A stretch of 64,000 nt of DNA, from positions 124,001 to 188,000 of the forward strand of contig NZ_FNHX01000006.1 of the NCBI RefSeq assembly GCF_900103405.1. The letters run 5' to 3'. The notes under the pieces were generated by a model. That model was not told where the DNA came from. It saw only the letters and a list, made by a program, of their open reading frames with translations, and made no database searches. How positions within the stretch are numbered: the first letter of the stretch is position 1; every line of letters starts with the position of its first letter. This document shows positions 1-8,528 of the stretch, piece by piece. The position numbers and the translations under genes are program-made. The stretch comes from Polaromonas sp. JS666 (GTDB lineage Bacteria; Pseudomonadota; Gammaproteobacteria; Burkholderiales; Burkholderiaceae_C).

Positions 1-2
1 CC

Positions 3-1118
3 AAGCAGCTGCGCGTGGAAATCGGCCGGCGCACCGACTCCGAGGCCAAATACCGCGCGGTGGTGGAAAACGTCAGCGAGGGCATCCTGGTCACGGCGGG
101 CGGGCGCATCCTCTATGCCAACCCCAAGGCGCTGAAGCTGACCGCGCTGGACGAGGCCACCGCCAAGTCGCGGCCCTTCATCGAATTCATCCACCCCGAC
201 GACCGCGAGCGGGTGCTGGACAACCACTTGAGGCGGCTGCGCGGCGAGACGGTGGAAAACCACTACCAGTTCCGCGTGCAGCACAGCCAGAGCGTGACGC
301 GCTGGCTGGAAATCAGCGCGGTGATGTTCGAGTGGGAGGGCACGCCGGCCACGCTGAACTTCCTGACCGACGTGACGCTCAAGCGCCAGGCCGAGGAAGA
401 CATGCTCAAGGCGCTGGCGCACGAGCGCGAGCTGTCGGAGCTCAAGTCGCGCTTTGTCGCGGTCACCTCGCACGAGTTCCGCACCCCGCTGGCCGCCATC
501 CTGTCGTCGGTGGAGCTGCTCGACGCCTACGGCGCGAGCTTTCCGGCCGAGGAGCGCCGCGAACTGCTGGGCCAGATCAAGACCGCCGTCGCGCGTATGA
601 GCAACATGGTGGAACAGGTGCTGCTGACCAGCCGCCTTGAACTGGGCAAGTTCAGGTTTGAACCCGCGCCGCTGCTGGTGCCCGACTGGCTGGTGCAGGT
701 GATGGCCGAGCTCGAGCGCGGCAACCCGCAGGCCGCGCGCGTGTCCCTCACCTGCGACGGGCTGGACACGCCGCGCACGGCGGACCAGCAGCTGCTGCGC
801 CATATCGTGGTCAACCTGCTGGGCAACGCGCTCAAGTATTCGGACCCCGACACGCCGGTGAGGTTTGCGGTGCGCGGCGTGGGCGAGCAGATCCACCTGC
901 GCATCAGCGACCAGGGCATAGGCATTCCGGAGGCCGACCTGCCGCGCCTGTTCGGCAGCTTTCACCGCGGCACCAATGTCGGCAATATTTCCGGCACCGG
1001 CATAGGCCTGCACATCGTCAAGGAATGCGTGGACCTGCACCGGGGCGAAATCGAGGTCAGCAGCCGGCCGGGGCAGGGCACCAGCTTCACGGTGCGGCTG
1101 GCGGCGCCGCCGGCCTGA
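3..1118 (+). CDS. PAS-domain sensor histidine kinase (5' partial)
   Basis: The reading frame is open from the first bases, so the gene starts upstream; the GTG at 15 is only an in-frame internal codon. Counting from there, a PAS domain spans about residues 10-125 and ends in the usual LNFLTDVTLKRQAEE-like linker. A HisKA dimerisation domain follows with the phospho-acceptor His at about 153 (SHEFRTPL). The HATPase_c domain shows the N box (HIVVNLLGNALKYS), G1 (DQGIGIP) and G2 (GTGIGLHIV). It should autophosphorylate and pass phosphate to a response regulator. No transmembrane segment is visible in the part present, and the sensor N-terminus and partner regulator lie outside the window. Seen: domains. 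Unknown: signal. Confidence 0.9.
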   Translation, partial: KQLRVEIGRRTDSEAKYRAVVENVSEGILVTAGGRILYANPKALKLTALDEATAKSRPFIEFIHPDDRERVLDNHLRRLRGETVENHYQFRVQHSQSVTRWLEISAVMFEWEGTPATLNFLTDVTLKRQAEEDMLKALAHERELSELKSRFVAVTSHEFRTPLAAILSSVELLDAYGASFPAEERRELLGQIKTAVARMSNMVEQVLLTSRLELGKFRFEPAPLLVPDWLVQVMAELERGNPQAARVSLTCDGLDTPRTADQQLLRHIVVNLLGNALKYSDPDTPVRFAVRGVGEQIHLRISDQGIGIPEADLPRLFGSFHRGTNVGNISGTGIGLHIVKECVDLHRGEIEVSSRPGQGTSFTVRLAAPPA

Positions 1119-1142
1119 CGGGCCACGCCCGCGCCGGCCGGA

Positions 1143-1565
1143 CTAGTCGGCTATCTCGAACTGCGGGTTCCATGCCACCTCCCAGAGATGGCCGTCCAGA
1201 TCCTGGAAGTAGCCCGCATAGCCGCCGTAGAAGGTCACGCCCGCCGGCTTGGTGATCATCGCGCCGGCTTTTTCCGCCTCGGCCATCACGGCGTCGACCT
1301 CTTGCCGCGAGGCCACGTTGTGCGCCAGTGAAAACGCCGGCGCCCCGCGCTGCGATGCCGGCAAGCCCGTGTCGTGCGCCAGGCTGGCGCGCGGCCACAG
1401 GGCCAGCTTGAGGCCCGGCTGCAGGTCGATGAAGGCCACGGCGCCATGCTCGAATTCCTCGCCGACGATGCCGGGCGTTGCCAGCCCCAGGCCGTCGCGG
1501 TAAAAAGCCAGCGCGCGCCGGAGATCGTCAACGCCGAGGGTGATCAAGGTGATGCGGGGTTTCAT
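1143..1565 (-). CDS. VOC (glyoxalase/bleomycin-resistance fold) protein
   Basis: A 140-residue protein with one vicinal-oxygen-chelate domain: an N-terminal ITLGVDDLRRALAFYRDGLG motif and a C-terminal YFQDLDGHLWEVAWNP motif, whose Glu is the usual metal-ligand position. A strong GGAGG ribosome site lies just before the ATG. The ATG shares one base with the TGA of the upstream DUF1801 gene (TGATG), so the two are probably translationally coupled. VOC proteins of this size include small dioxygenase-like enzymes and antibiotic-binding proteins. Nothing here fixes the substrate, so I call only the fold. Confidence 0.85.
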   Translation of the reverse strand: MKPRITLITLGVDDLRRALAFYRDGLGLATPGIVGEEFEHGAVAFIDLQPGLKLALWPRASLAHDTGLPASQRGAPAFSLAHNVASRQEVDAVMAEAEKAGAMITKPAGVTFYGGYAGYFQDLDGHLWEVAWNPQFEIAD

Positions 1566-1999
1566 CAGGATTTCCTCCGGTGGTAAGTCAGCGCCGCCGT
1601 GATGCAGAACGCCAGTGCGCCGCGCGGCAGCGCCTCGGCGGCATCCAGCACGATGGCGCGGTTGCCTTCGAAGCGCAGCTCCACCGGGAACAGCGTGCGG
1701 AAGGTGTCGACCAGCGTGGTCTTGCAGTTGAAATAAAGCGCGTACTGCGACGGACTGGACTTGACCGGGCCCAGGCGCAGGGTGCTGCCGCTTTTGCTGG
1801 CCGAGGTCAGGTAGGCCGGCTCGCCCCACTTGAGTGTCTCCTCGATCTCGCCGACACCGGGCGTGGCGGCCGCGGTGTCCAGGATCAGGCGACGCAACAC
1901 CAGCAGCTTGCGCCGCAGCGGCGGGGGATAGGCCGCGAAGGCGCGCGCGACGGCGGGGTTCTCGATGTCTTCTTTCACAAGCGGCTCCTGTTGTGCCAT
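1565..1999 (-). CDS. DUF1801-family protein
   Basis: A protein of about 144 residues of the DUF1801/YdhG-like family, recognised by the LRRKLLVLRRLILDTAA segment, the EIEETLKWGEPAYL motif and the LYFNCKTTLVDTFRTLFP segment. Its function is not established. ATG codons at 2032, 2005 and 1999 are all in frame; none has a convincing ribosome site, and I chose the last because family similarity begins after it. The gene overlaps the following VOC gene. Its upstream region is occupied by the MITE-like element whose edge is at 2037-2040, so its expression signals may lie in that element. Confidence 0.75.
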   Translation of the reverse strand: MAQQEPLVKEDIENPAVARAFAAYPPPLRRKLLVLRRLILDTAAATPGVGEIEETLKWGEPAYLTSASKSGSTLRLGPVKSSPSQYALYFNCKTTLVDTFRTLFPVELRFEGNRAIVLDAAEALPRGALAFCITAALTYHRRKS

Positions 2000-2036
2000 C
2001 TCCATCTGCTTGCGGCCTGTGAAATCTAGCACGGGC

Positions 2037-2309
2037 TAAGAGCCTGTTCAATGTCTAAGCGGGGCCGCGTTGGGGTGCAATCGGGATGAGTGGGTCGCCC
2101 GGGCACGCCGCATGGGCTAATGCCCATGCAAGGGCCTGGGTGGCTCAATCGCCCGATTTCATCCCAACCCGAAGGGCAAGTGCCTTCTCGGGCGGTCTGC
2201 GGCGTTGCGGCGCTAGCCCATAGCCGTGCTATGGGCGTCGCACCGCGCCTTGCATCCCATCCCGAGAAGGCGCTTGCGCGGTCCCGCTTAGACATTGAAC
2301 AGGCTCTAA
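2037..2309. mobile_element. MITE-like element with 24-bp perfect terminal inverted repeats
   Basis: The segment 2040-2063 is the exact reverse complement of 2283-2306. Past one mismatch the match continues inward to 2069 and 2277, giving arms of about 30 bp. The trinucleotide TAA directly flanks both ends (2037-2039 and 2307-2309) and looks like a target-site duplication. The interior is highly folded: the arms GCCTTCTCGGG near 2190 and CCCGAGAAGGC near 2260 are perfect inverse copies, and two shorter hairpins centre on CATGGGC/GCCCATG and GCCCATAG/CTATGGGC. It holds no credible gene and no transposase. A non-autonomous transposable element is the best reading. Confidence 0.75.
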
Positions 2310-2340
2310 GGCCCCCGGCATCTTCCCGCACAATCGGCGG

Positions 2341-3192
2341 GTGAACATCCAGCTCCTGTCCGACCTGCATCTCGAATCCAACCCGCATTTCACGGCCCAG
2401 CCCGTGCCCGGCGCCGACCTGCTGGTGCTGGCCGGCGACATCGGCTCCTATCAGCAGGGCTCGCTGCTGGATGAAAAAGGCATTGCCGACTTCGGCCTGG
2501 CGCGGTTTTCACCCCTGCCCGCGAACCAGGGCGGCGCGGGCTGGCCCACGCCGGTGTTCTTCCTGCCGGGCAACCACGAATACGACGGCCTGGACTTTGA
2601 CGCCACGCATGCGCGGCTGCGCGAAACCTGCGAGCGGCTGGGCATGGTCTGGCTGGAGCAGGAGACCGTGGTATTGCAAGGCGTGCGCTTTGTCGGCAGC
2701 ACGCTGTGGACCGACTTCGACGCCCTGAGTGGCGGCCAGGCCCAGGACGCCGACATCACGCTGGGCGAGCAGCTGAAGGCGCGCGAAAAAGCCTTTCGCG
2801 CGGCCAATTTTTACCTGAGCAAAAACCACTCTTTCAGGAACGGCCAGCCCCTGCTGGCAGCCGAGGTGCGTGAGCAGGGCCTGAAAAGCCAGGCCTGGCT
2901 GCGGCAGGCCCTGGCCCAGCCCTTCGACGGCCCCACGGTGGCCGTCACTCACTTCGCGCCCAGCCTGCTGAGCGCGGACCCGCGCTACGGCCTGGCGCCG
3001 GGTACGGCGGGTTTTTGCAACGCGCTCGATGAGCTGCTGCCGCTGGCCGACCTGTGGCTGCACGGCCATTTGCATTGCGCGATCGACTACACCAGCCGCG
3101 GCTGCCGCGTGGTGGCCAACCCGCTGGGCTATGCGCGCAAGGGCGAGCAGGAGGGATTTTTGCCCGAACTGCTGATCCCCATCGGCCAATAG
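2341..3192 (+). CDS. Calcineurin-like metallophosphoesterase
   Basis: A 283-residue protein with the full metallophosphoesterase signature in order: DLHLE near the N-terminus, GDIG at about residue 33, GNHEYDG at about 77, THFAPS at about 203 and GHLH at about 240. These supply the two-metal site. The family cleaves phosphomonoesters or diesters, and the substrate cannot be read from sequence. The start is GTG at 2341, required because the DLH metal motif begins only seven residues later. The GTG lies 32 bases from the edge of the MITE-like element, so the promoter may be within or at the end of that element. No signal peptide; cytoplasmic. Confidence 0.88.
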   Translation: MNIQLLSDLHLESNPHFTAQPVPGADLLVLAGDIGSYQQGSLLDEKGIADFGLARFSPLPANQGGAGWPTPVFFLPGNHEYDGLDFDATHARLRETCERLGMVWLEQETVVLQGVRFVGSTLWTDFDALSGGQAQDADITLGEQLKAREKAFRAANFYLSKNHSFRNGQPLLAAEVREQGLKSQAWLRQALAQPFDGPTVAVTHFAPSLLSADPRYGLAPGTAGFCNALDELLPLADLWLHGHLHCAIDYTSRGCRVVANPLGYARKGEQEGFLPELLIPIGQ

Positions 3193-3241
3193 CATTCGTA
3201 TGGGTGCGCGGCCGGCGCGCCGCTGCTGACTAAAGTCGTAG

Positions 3242-3276
3242 CGCCGCGGCTAGCGCGGCGGTGCCTCTTTTTCTTT
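3242..3276 (+). terminator. Possible rho-independent terminator after the phosphoesterase gene
   Basis: A 7-bp GC-only stem (CGCCGCG, loop GCTAG, CGCGGCG; 3242-3260) is followed after a short gap by a T-rich run (CTCTTTTTCTTT). It lies about 50 bases after the phosphoesterase stop. The gap between stem and T-run makes it imperfect. The rest of 3193-3452 shows no gene. Confidence 0.4.
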
Positions 3277-3452
3277 GGAACTTCCAGCGCGCCGCGCGAC
3301 CCAACCAGGGTCGGCAATGTGGGGCCAAGCGTGTCAAGCAGTGATAACACTTTGTTCCAATTGTTGATTTGCGCGCTGTTCGGCTTGCGGGTATCTTGCT
3401 TGAAGGGTTCATGCAGGACTTCCTGCACCGCACCCGAATCGGGGAGAGCACC

Positions 3453-4004
3453 ATGAAGAGCAATGTGTCCTATCTTGGCGCCTGGCTTGCCGCCGCCGGC
3501 CTGGCATTTGCACTCGCGTTCGCGGCGCCCAATGACTCCAGCGTGATGGGCCGCCTGCCCGCTTTCATGGCGCAGACCCTGCTGCGACAGCCGGTCACCG
3601 TGCCCGAAGGCCTCCCGTCGGACCGCACGCTGGCGCTGATCACCTTCAAGCGCGGCCAGCGGGCCGACGTCGAGAGCTGGATCCAGGGCATGAACCTCAG
3701 GAACGACCCATCGATCACCTGGATGCGCATGCCGGTGCTCAACGACCCCGGCACGCTGACGGGACGCAGCGCGGTGGAAGACCGGCTGCTGCAGCACTAC
3801 ACGGCCGATTCCGAGCGGGCCAAGATGGTGCCGGTGTTCACTGATCGCGCCAGTTTTGTGCGCTCCGCCGGCCTGGCCAGCACCGACCAGGTCTACGCCG
3901 TGGTGGTCAACCGCCAGGGCGAGGTGCTGGCGCGAGTTGAGGGGCAGTTTGATGCCGACAAGGCACAAACTCTGCGCGAAACTCTGCGGTCGCAGAGTTT
4001 CTAG
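3453..4004 (+). CDS. Hypothetical exported protein, possible thioredoxin-like fold
   Basis: A 183-residue protein. A hydrophobic stretch at about residues 5-26 (YLGAWLAAAGLAFALAFAAP) suggests a signal peptide or membrane anchor. The rest alternates short strands and helices (LALITFKRGQRADVESWI, then VYAVVVNRQGEVLARVEGQF), which resembles the tail of thioredoxin-like proteins, but no CxxC pair is present, so redox activity is not supported. The frame is open from an ATG at 3369, but the ATG at 3453 is preferred because GGGGAGAG precedes it and it places the hydrophobic segment at the N-terminus. I do not recognise a named family. Confidence 0.65.
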   Translation: MKSNVSYLGAWLAAAGLAFALAFAAPNDSSVMGRLPAFMAQTLLRQPVTVPEGLPSDRTLALITFKRGQRADVESWIQGMNLRNDPSITWMRMPVLNDPGTLTGRSAVEDRLLQHYTADSERAKMVPVFTDRASFVRSAGLASTDQVYAVVVNRQGEVLARVEGQFDADKAQTLRETLRSQSF

Positions 4005-4250
4005 CCATGGCCCCCACGCTCCCCCACTTCGAGCCTACGGCGGGTCCCTGCCCCTTGCACGTGGAAAGGGGCCGCCCGCCTGTGACCCGGCAAAGCCGGT
4101 TCCAGGGCTCATGCTGGGCTTAAGAGTTCTTTGGGCGCGATCCGTAGGGGTCTTTCACCAGCAGGGGCCGCGGGACTGGCTTTGCCAGACCGCAGGCGCC
4201 GCCCCCTAGAGGGGGGAACAAGCTACACGCGGTGAGCTTGGACGGGGGTG
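4005..4250. repeat. Intergenic region built of GC-rich palindromic repeat modules
   Basis: This stretch holds no gene. It carries the 18-mer CCCGGCAAAGCCGGTTCC at 4086-4103, which recurs exactly at 52077-52094. A related module in opposite orientation (CTGGCTTTGCCAG, about 4185-4197) lies nearby, as does a CCCCCT/AGGGGGG palindrome at about 4202-4216. It separates the convergent ends of the exported protein and the large kinase, so it may also act as a transcription end for either gene. Confidence 0.55.
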
Positions 4251-7200
4251 TTACACACCCCCTGGGCCCAGCGTGAAATAGAAGGTCGCGCCTTGCCCCG
4301 GTTCCGACTTGGCCCACACCTTGCCGCCGTGCCGCGCGATGATGCGGTGCACCGTGGCCAGGCCGACGCCGGTGCCGGAAAATTCGGACGGCGTGTGCAG
4401 GCGCTGGAAGGCACCGAACAGCTTCTCGGCATAGGCCATGTCAAAGCCAGCTCCCCGGTCGCGCACGAAGTACACCGTCTCGCCGGCCTCGTTGGTCTCG
4501 CGGCCGAAGCTGATCTCCGTGCAGGCCTGCCTGGCGCTGAACTTCCAGGCGTTGCCCAGCAGGTTGTCCAGCACCTGCTTGAGCAGCCTGGGGTCGCCCG
4601 GCCCGGTGACGCCGGGCTCGACATGCAGCCGCGCGTCGCGGCCGGGTTCGCGCTCGCGGTAGCCGGCCAGCAAGCCCTCGGCGAGCGCGCTCAAGTCGAC
4701 GTGCTCCCAGCGCAGGCTGGAACGCGACACCTGTGCCAATGCCAGCATGGCGTCGATCAGCTCGCCCATTTGTGAAACGCCGGCGCGTATGCGCGCCAGG
4801 TAATGCCGGCTGCGTTCGGTCAAGGGAGTGTTTTCAGCCTTGGCCATGGTCCGCTCGAGCAGGTCGCTGAAGCCGTCCACCGCGCTCAGCGGGCTGCGCA
4901 GGTCGTGCGACACCGAGTAGGAGAAAGCCTCCAGCTCCTTGTTTGCGAATTCAAGCTGCTCGGTACGCTGCTGCACCCGCTCCTCGAGGCTGGCGTTGAG
5001 GCGCAGGATTTCCTCGCGCGCGCGCTTGCGTTCACGGATATTGGTGTTGATGCCCAGCACCCCGTTGACCTTGCCCTGCTCGTCGCGCACCACCGTCCAG
5101 CGCGCCTCTATGCACACCGTCGAACCGTCGCGCGCGCGCTGCTCGAGCTCGCCGCTCCAGTCGCCGTCGTTGGCCAGGGTCTTGGCCATGCTGTCCAGAA
5201 GCACCTGCGGGTCGGGGTACATGAGCGTGTCCATGGTCTTGCCCAGCACTTCCTCGGCGGTCCAGCCATAGAGGCGCTCGGCGCCCTTGTTCCAGAAACG
5301 TATGGTCCGGTCGAGGTTGCGGACCATGATGGCGTCCTGCGCCCGGTCCAGCAGCGAGGCCTGCTCGCGCACCTTGATGACGGCCTGCCTTTCGGCCTCC
5401 TGGCTGCGCTGGCGCTCCAGGCGGGCGCGCAGGCTGACGATGCCGAAGGCCAGGTTGTCGGCAAGCTCCTGCAGCAGCTTGATTTCATCGGTGCTGAATA
5501 TCTGCGCCTCGCCCGAATACAGGCACAGCACGCCGAAGCTACGGGGCCCGTCGCGCAGCGGCAGGCAGATCGCGCTGAGGAAACCGCGCTCCAGCGCGTG
5601 CGCATGCCAGTAGAACTTGTTGTCGGCCCGGCTGATGTCGCCGGTCTGCTGGGCTTGCCCGCTGCGCACGGCCTGGCCCGCCGGGCCCTGGCCGGTGGCG
5701 TCGTCGTCGCGCCAGCTCAGACGGATTGCCGCGAGATAGCCGTTTTCGTCGCCGGCATGGGCCATGGGCAGGATACTGCGCTCCGCGTCGTCCTGCGCAT
5801 AACCGACCCAGGCCATGCGATAACCGCCCACGTCGACGGCCACGCGGCACACCTCGGCCAGCAGCCCCGCTTCCTCGTCCATCCGGTTGATGGCGATGCT
5901 GGAGCGGCTCAGCATCTGCAGGGCCCGGTTGGTGCTGGCCAGCGCCAGGTCGGCCAGCTTGCGGTCGGTGATGTCGCGCGCCGTGCCCACCACGCGCTCC
6001 AGCTCGCCCGACGCGTTCATGACCGGGTAGGCGTGGTCGCGTATCCACAGGATCCTGCCATCCGCGGACCGGATGCGGTATTCGATGTCGGAAGCCTGGC
6101 CGCTGCGGTTTTGCTTCCTGGCCTCCTTGAGCAAATGGCTGTCCTCGGGCAGCGTGACCTCGGCGTACGAAAGAGGGTCGGCATAAAGGCTTTCGCGGCT
6201 GCGGCCCCAGACCCTCTCATAGCCGGGGCTGACGTACAGCGGGCGGCCGGTGCGCGGGTCCACGATGTAGAAAACGTCGTGGATGTTTTCCGCCAGTTCG
6301 CGAAAGCGCGCCTCGCTGCTGACCAGGGCCGCCTCGGCGCGTGCGCGCGCCAGCGCGATGCCGGCCAGCCGCGCCGCGATGTTGATCAGCTCGAGTTCCG
6401 CGGGCTGGGGCCTGCAGGGGTAAGCGCGGTAGATGGCGAAGGTCGCGAGCACCTCGCCGTCGTTCGACACCACCGGCATGGACCAGCAGGCCCGCAGCCC
6501 GTGCTCGCGCATCAGCTCGCGGTAGTCCTGCATCAGCGGGTCGGTCTGCGTGTCTTCCACTACCACCAGGTGGTTGCGGAAGGCGGCGGTACCGCAGGCG
6601 CCCACGCCCTCGCCGACGGCCAGGCCTTCGATGGCCTGGTTGTAGCGCTCGGGCAGGCTGGGCGCGGCACCCAGGCGCAGCGTCCCGTCCTCGACCAGCA
6701 GGATGGAGCACAGGCTGTCCGGCGAGCTGTCCTCGATCAGGCGCACCACGGCCTCCAGCGATTGCGCCAGGGGCGCGCCGCCGGCGATCAGCGCCAGCAC
6801 CTGCTCCTGTGCGTGGGCAAAGTTTTCCGCCGCCTTCTGGGCGGTGATGTCGTTGAACACGGTGACGCCGCCCTTCATCACGCCGGTGGCATCGCGCAGC
6901 GGCCGCGTGCTCAGGCGCAGTATCCGGTCTTCCGCGCCGGCCCGGCGAAACACCACATCCCAGTTGTCGATGGTGATGCCGCGCGCGGCCTGCGACAGCG
7001 GCCGCTCCGACTCGGCATAGGCGGTCTTGCCGTCCAGCATCAAGAGCTGGTGGCCGCGGCGCCAGTCTTCCAATCGCATGCCGGGATCCGGCGCCCCGTT
7101 GAACAGCGCGCGCGCCGTGGCGTTGAACAACAGGAAGCGGCCCTCGGTGTCCACGGCGATCACACCCTCGTTCATGCTGTTGAGGATGAGGTCCAGCAGG

Positions 7201-8315
7201 GCGCGTTCCTTGTCCACGCGCTCCAGCATGGCGTCGAGCTCGCGCTGCCGCGCCTGCAGCGATTCGGCCATGCGATTGAAGGTGTGGCCGATTTCGCCGA
7301 GCTCGCCCTGGTACAACGGGCCCAGCCTGACGCGCGCGTGAAGATTGCCCCGCGCCACCTCGTCGGCCTCCTTCAGGATGGCCTTGGCGGGATTGACGAT
7401 CAGCCGGTTGCCCAGCCACCATGCACAGGCACCGCCAAACAGGGCCACGGCGAGCAGCGCCAGCAACTCAATCGCCAGGTCCTGGTGGCTGGACGCCGCG
7501 ATCACCGCTTCCGGCGCGCTGATCGCGACAAACAGCCCCTCGCGCCCGCCGCCCGGCACCGGCGCCGCGGCATAGACCCGTTGCACGCCCTGCGCATCCG
7601 CCGCCTGCTGCACACCTTGCCGGCGCTCCCGCACGGCTTGCTGCACGAGGGGGTCCGGGTGCGGCTGGCCCAGCCAGGACGGCGCCGGCGGGGAGATGGC
7701 CAGTACCGTGCCGTCCCGGTCCAGCACGGCCAGGCGCGCGCCCTGTATGGAGGACACGTCCGCGAGCGATTCCGCCAGGGCGGGCAGGCCCAGCACCGCG
7801 AAGGCCACGCCGCTGACCTTGCCAGCCTCGTTGCGCACTGGCACCGCGAAGCCTATGCCGGGACGCCCGCTGGCGCGCCCCACGGCATAACGGCCCACCG
7901 CGAAGCGCTGGCCCGCCATGACCTGCTGAAAGTAGGGCCGGTCATTGGCGGCCAGGTTTTTAGCCAGGCCCAGCGCGTCGCACAGCAGCTTGCCGTCGGT
8001 CGCGGCCAGGCCCATGTTGGTGAATTCGGGATGCTCGGCATGCAGGTTTTTCAGGTGCTGGTCGCACAGGCCGGGCACCGGGTTCTTGATGTGCGGCCCG
8101 CTGGCGACGCCGCTCAGCAGCTCGTGGACCAGGTCCACGGTGCGTTGCGCGCGCGCCGAGAGCATCAGCACATCCGACAGCAGGTCGGACTGCGCCAGCC
8201 GCAGCGCGGCCCGGTGGCTTTGTTGCGCGGAGTAAACAAGCAAGCCGAGGACGGGGAGCAGCGCGAGCAGCACCAGCATTACCAGACGGGTACGCAGTCC
8301 CAGCCATCCCAGCAT
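4251..8315 (-). CDS. Multi-sensor histidine kinase (Cache-HAMP-PAS-GAF-PAS-GAF-PAS-HisKA-HATPase)
   Basis: A 1354-residue membrane sensor. A transmembrane helix at about residues 9-29 and another at about 279-301 bracket a periplasmic Cache-like sensing domain. HAMP follows at about 302-355, then PAS (370-495), GAF (505-655), PAS (665-790), GAF (800-960) and PAS (985-1095). A short coiled coil leads to HisKA with the phospho-acceptor His at 1137 (SHDLRSPL). The HATPase_c domain has the N box (QVLDNLLGNAWKFS), G1 (DRGAGFD) and G2 (GTGVGLATV). No receiver domain is fused and no response regulator is adjacent, so its partner is unknown. The HEHDLRSPL-type box and C-terminus resemble bacteriophytochrome-like kinases of the class that phosphorylate single-domain regulators. 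Confidence 0.92.
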   Translation of the reverse strand: MLGWLGLRTRLVMLVLLALLPVLGLLVYSAQQSHRAALRLAQSDLLSDVLMLSARAQRTVDLVHELLSGVASGPHIKNPVPGLCDQHLKNLHAEHPEFTNMGLAATDGKLLCDALGLAKNLAANDRPYFQQVMAGQRFAVGRYAVGRASGRPGIGFAVPVRNEAGKVSGVAFAVLGLPALAESLADVSSIQGARLAVLDRDGTVLAISPPAPSWLGQPHPDPLVQQAVRERRQGVQQAADAQGVQRVYAAAPVPGGGREGLFVAISAPEAVIAASSHQDLAIELLALLAVALFGGACAWWLGNRLIVNPAKAILKEADEVARGNLHARVRLGPLYQGELGEIGHTFNRMAESLQARQRELDAMLERVDKERALLDLILNSMNEGVIAVDTEGRFLLFNATARALFNGAPDPGMRLEDWRRGHQLLMLDGKTAYAESERPLSQAARGITIDNWDVVFRRAGAEDRILRLSTRPLRDATGVMKGGVTVFNDITAQKAAENFAHAQEQVLALIAGGAPLAQSLEAVVRLIEDSSPDSLCSILLVEDGTLRLGAAPSLPERYNQAIEGLAVGEGVGACGTAAFRNHLVVVEDTQTDPLMQDYRELMREHGLRACWSMPVVSNDGEVLATFAIYRAYPCRPQPAELELINIAARLAGIALARARAEAALVSSEARFRELAENIHDVFYIVDPRTGRPLYVSPGYERVWGRSRESLYADPLSYAEVTLPEDSHLLKEARKQNRSGQASDIEYRIRSADGRILWIRDHAYPVMNASGELERVVGTARDITDRKLADLALASTNRALQMLSRSSIAINRMDEEAGLLAEVCRVAVDVGGYRMAWVGYAQDDAERSILPMAHAGDENGYLAAIRLSWRDDDATGQGPAGQAVRSGQAQQTGDISRADNKFYWHAHALERGFLSAICLPLRDGPRSFGVLCLYSGEAQIFSTDEIKLLQELADNLAFGIVSLRARLERQRSQEAERQAVIKVREQASLLDRAQDAIMVRNLDRTIRFWNKGAERLYGWTAEEVLGKTMDTLMYPDPQVLLDSMAKTLANDGDWSGELEQRARDGSTVCIEARWTVVRDEQGKVNGVLGINTNIRERKRAREEILRLNASLEERVQQRTEQLEFANKELEAFSYSVSHDLRSPLSAVDGFSDLLERTMAKAENTPLTERSRHYLARIRAGVSQMGELIDAMLALAQVSRSSLRWEHVDLSALAEGLLAGYREREPGRDARLHVEPGVTGPGDPRLLKQVLDNLLGNAWKFSARQACTEISFGRETNEAGETVYFVRDRGAGFDMAYAEKLFGAFQRLHTPSEFSGTGVGLATVHRIIARHGGKVWAKSEPGQGATFYFTLGPGGV

Positions 8316-8459
8316 TCGGATTACCTTATGCCTTTCACGCCACGCCGCAGCCAGCTCCGCATGGCTTTTGCAGTGTGCGCACCCACCGCGCTTTTGTAAA
8401 TGGGAATAGTCCCCGAACTGAGGCCATAAGTCTCTATCCCAGGCCTTGTCCTACAGAGC

Positions 8460-8481
8460 TACCCCCTGCCTTGCGGGGGTA
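8460..8481. other. Hairpin between argP and the large kinase
   Basis: TACCCCC and GGGGGTA form a perfect 7-bp stem around an 8-base loop. It lies after the end of argP and before the start of the kinase, both on the minus strand. No T-run follows on that strand, so a standard terminator is not supported; it could be an attenuating or transcript-end structure. Nothing else is seen in 8316-8528. Confidence 0.35.
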
Positions 8482-8528
8482 AATTGAATACCAAGGATTT
8501 GTTCCGGCCCAAGCCGGCCGGCCGCGCT

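Noticed and set aside
2026..2388. Open frames on both strands across the MITE-like element (84 and 120 codons).
   Set aside because: They arise from the inverted-repeat structure, give near-mirrored peptides, and have no ribosome site or homology pattern.
4803..8399. A 1198-codon open frame on the plus strand, antisense to the large kinase gene.
   Set aside because: Its translation is rich in His, Gln, Arg, Ala and Gly with no domain, membrane or signal pattern. It mirrors the codon structure of the real kinase frame; long antisense frames are common in high-GC DNA.
8460..8481. The CCCCC/GGGGG hairpin as a rho-independent terminator for argP.
   Set aside because: No U-run follows the stem on the minus strand, so it is listed only as a hairpin.
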